Translations under genes and position numbers: made by a program
Shown here: positions 63,027 to 64,000 of the stretch, in pieces
Layout of the letters: every line of letters starts with the position of its first letter
Numbering within the stretch: position 1 is the first letter of the stretch
The notes under the pieces: model-generated
What the model was told of the DNA's origin: nothing
Seen by the model: only the letters and a program-made list of their open reading frames with translations
Database searches by the model: none
DNA from: Marinobacter santoriniensis NKSG1
GTDB lineage: Bacteria; Pseudomonadota; Gammaproteobacteria; Pseudomonadales; Oleiphilaceae
Assembly (NCBI RefSeq): GCF_000347775.1
Contig: NZ_APAT01000019.1
Span: forward strand, 62,001-126,000
Direction: 5' to 3'
DNA: 64,000 bases

Positions 63027-63806
63027 TCAGATAAAGCGGGCATCCCCCGCCATCTGGCGGTAGAACTGCTGGGCCGTCCGGCCATTGCGAACACCCTTGC
63101 CGGTGGCGAACCGGATCGCCTCCTGGTGCAGTGCTTCCCGATCCTGAACGTTCGGGAACAGGGCATCCACTGCTTGCAGGTAGACGTCCTGAGGGAACGG
63201 GTAGAAGGACAACTGCAGGCCGAACCGGTCCGCCAGGGACACCTGTTCCTCGATGGCCTCGGCCGGGTGCAGCTCGCCATCCCGCACTTCACTCTTGAGG
63301 TTGTCGCTCATGAACTCCGGCATCAGGTGGCGGCGATTGGACGTGGCAAACACCCGCACATTGTCCGGCGGCAACTCCAGCGAGCCCTCCAGCACACTTT
63401 TCAGCGCCTTGTAACCCGATTCGCCCACATCGAACGAGAGATCATCGCAAAAAATCACGAACCGGAACGGCAGGTCGCAAATGTCGTCGACAATTTCGGG
63501 CAGGTTGACCAGATCGTCCTTGTCCACTTCGATCATCCGGAGCCCCTGCTCCCGATACCGGTTCAGCAGTGCCTTGATCAGGGACGATTTCCCGGTCCCC
63601 CGTGACCCCCAGAGCAGCGCATTGTTGGACGGTTCCCCGGCGAGAAACCGCTCGGTGTTTCGGGCCAGGGCCTGCTTCTGCCGGTCAATCCCCGTCAGGT
63701 CGTCCCAACTGATCGGATCGAGCCGACGAATCGCCCGCAAGCCGGACCGATGCCGACGCCAGACAGCGGCCGGCGTGTGTTGCCAGTCAAAAGTCGGTGA
63801 TTCCAT
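63027..63806 (-). CDS. DUF815-type AAA ATPase
   Basis: A 259-residue P-loop ATPase of the DUF815 family. Walker A is ALLWGSRGTGKSSLIKA (about 64-80), and Walker B is FRFVIFCDDLSFD. A later sensor-1-like segment reads VRVFATSNRRHLMPE, then SLADRFGLQLSFYPF. The family is common in Proteobacteria and has no assigned function. AGAGG lies 4 bases before ATG 63806. It ends 3 bp from the convergent DUF3422 gene and diverges from mgsA. Confidence 0.88.
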   Translation of the reverse strand: MESPTFDWQHTPAAVWRRHRSGLRAIRRLDPISWDDLTGIDRQKQALARNTERFLAGEPSNNALLWGSRGTGKSSLIKALLNRYREQGLRMIEVDKDDLVNLPEIVDDICDLPFRFVIFCDDLSFDVGESGYKALKSVLEGSLELPPDNVRVFATSNRRHLMPEFMSDNLKSEVRDGELHPAEAIEEQVSLADRFGLQLSFYPFPQDVYLQAVDALFPNVQDREALHQEAIRFATGKGVRNGRTAQQFYRQMAGDARFI

Positions 63807-63891
63807 AAAACCTCTTTCCAGTTTCGCGTACCGCGCCATTGTGGAACACTGAGCGCACATCGACATTCCCAGACAGGAGACTTTACCGCAA

Positions 63892-64000
63892 ATGGCCGTA
63901 AAATCCGTCGCCCTGGTGGCGCACGACAACAAGAAACAGGAACTGGTGGACTGGGCACGGGCCAACCGCACGCGCCTGGCTCCTCTGCGACTCTATGCCA
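63892..64000 (+). CDS. mgsA: Methylglyoxal synthase (5' end, cut by window edge)
   Basis: The first 36 codons give MAVKSVALVAHDNKKQELVD, then a stretch ending LRLYA, matching methylglyoxal synthase, which converts dihydroxyacetone phosphate to methylglyoxal and phosphate when phosphate is limiting. The VAHDxKKxxL segment contributes to the active site. GGAG lies 12 bases before the ATG. The rest, about 115 residues, is beyond the window. Confidence 0.85.
   Translation, partial: MAVKSVALVAHDNKKQELVDWARANRTRLAPLRLYA

Overview
The window looks like the chromosome of a marine gammaproteobacterium, most likely Marinobacter or a close relative. This rests on high G+C, compact gene packing, the TmcA/ThiI/PpnN/UppP housekeeping set, and the 'dedicated sortase' module typical of marine Proteobacteria; it is inferred from gene content, not from a marker-gene comparison. 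About 50 protein genes fill almost the whole window. I see no rRNA, tRNA, CRISPR array, prophage or insertion sequence.

Layout. 1-9 kb: the 5' end of phoU, an acyl-CoA thioesterase, a two-gene redox operon (pyruvate:flavodoxin oxidoreductase NifJ plus a dihydroorotate-dehydrogenase-like flavoprotein), an MFS transporter, undecaprenyl-diphosphatase UppP and a CorA-type channel. 9-25 kb: uvrD, a succinate-semialdehyde dehydrogenase diverging from an acetylpolyamine amidohydrolase (a plausible polyamine/GABA catabolic pair), thiI, ppnN, a small cytochrome c, a 3-hydroxyisobutyryl-CoA hydrolase homologue, an ankyrin lipoprotein, tmcA with a DUF2237 gene, and a second UvrD-like helicase. 24-30 kb: an OprF-like porin, a DUF4124 protein, a methyltransferase, the broken 5' end of a SpoU-type RNA methyltransferase, a dadA homologue and a PPK2 kinase. 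30-34 kb: TatD nuclease, an HD-GYP phosphodiesterase and a Na/Pi cotransporter.

33-46 kb is rich in signalling genes. An orphan substrate-binding lipoprotein is coupled to a diguanylate cyclase that carries its own periplasmic binding-protein domain. A further cluster has two hybrid-free sensor kinases diverging from an Hpt-REC-REC-GGDEF gene (interrupted by an in-frame TGA), a REC-HDOD protein and a lone receiver. With the HD-GYP protein at 30.6 kb, this stretch can both make and degrade c-di-GMP. 46-56 kb: aconitase AcnA, a membrane chemoreceptor, a zinc-finger/TPR membrane protein, a rhomboid protease with a TPR-like tail, an OmpA-domain protein, MAPEG and GlsB membrane proteins and a PlsC-like acyltransferase.

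56-62 kb encodes the complete dedicated sortase system: class GN sortase, its VIT/VWA target protein with a sorting tail, and a response regulator/sensor kinase pair transcribed divergently. A DUF3422 membrane protein, a DUF815-type ATPase and the start of methylglyoxal synthase close the window.

The least explained DNA is a pair of intergenic palindromes at 11.1 and 21.9 kb. They share a two-hairpin core but have unrelated, individually self-complementary 27-28 bp arms, and both lie about 100 bp upstream of UvrD-family helicase genes.
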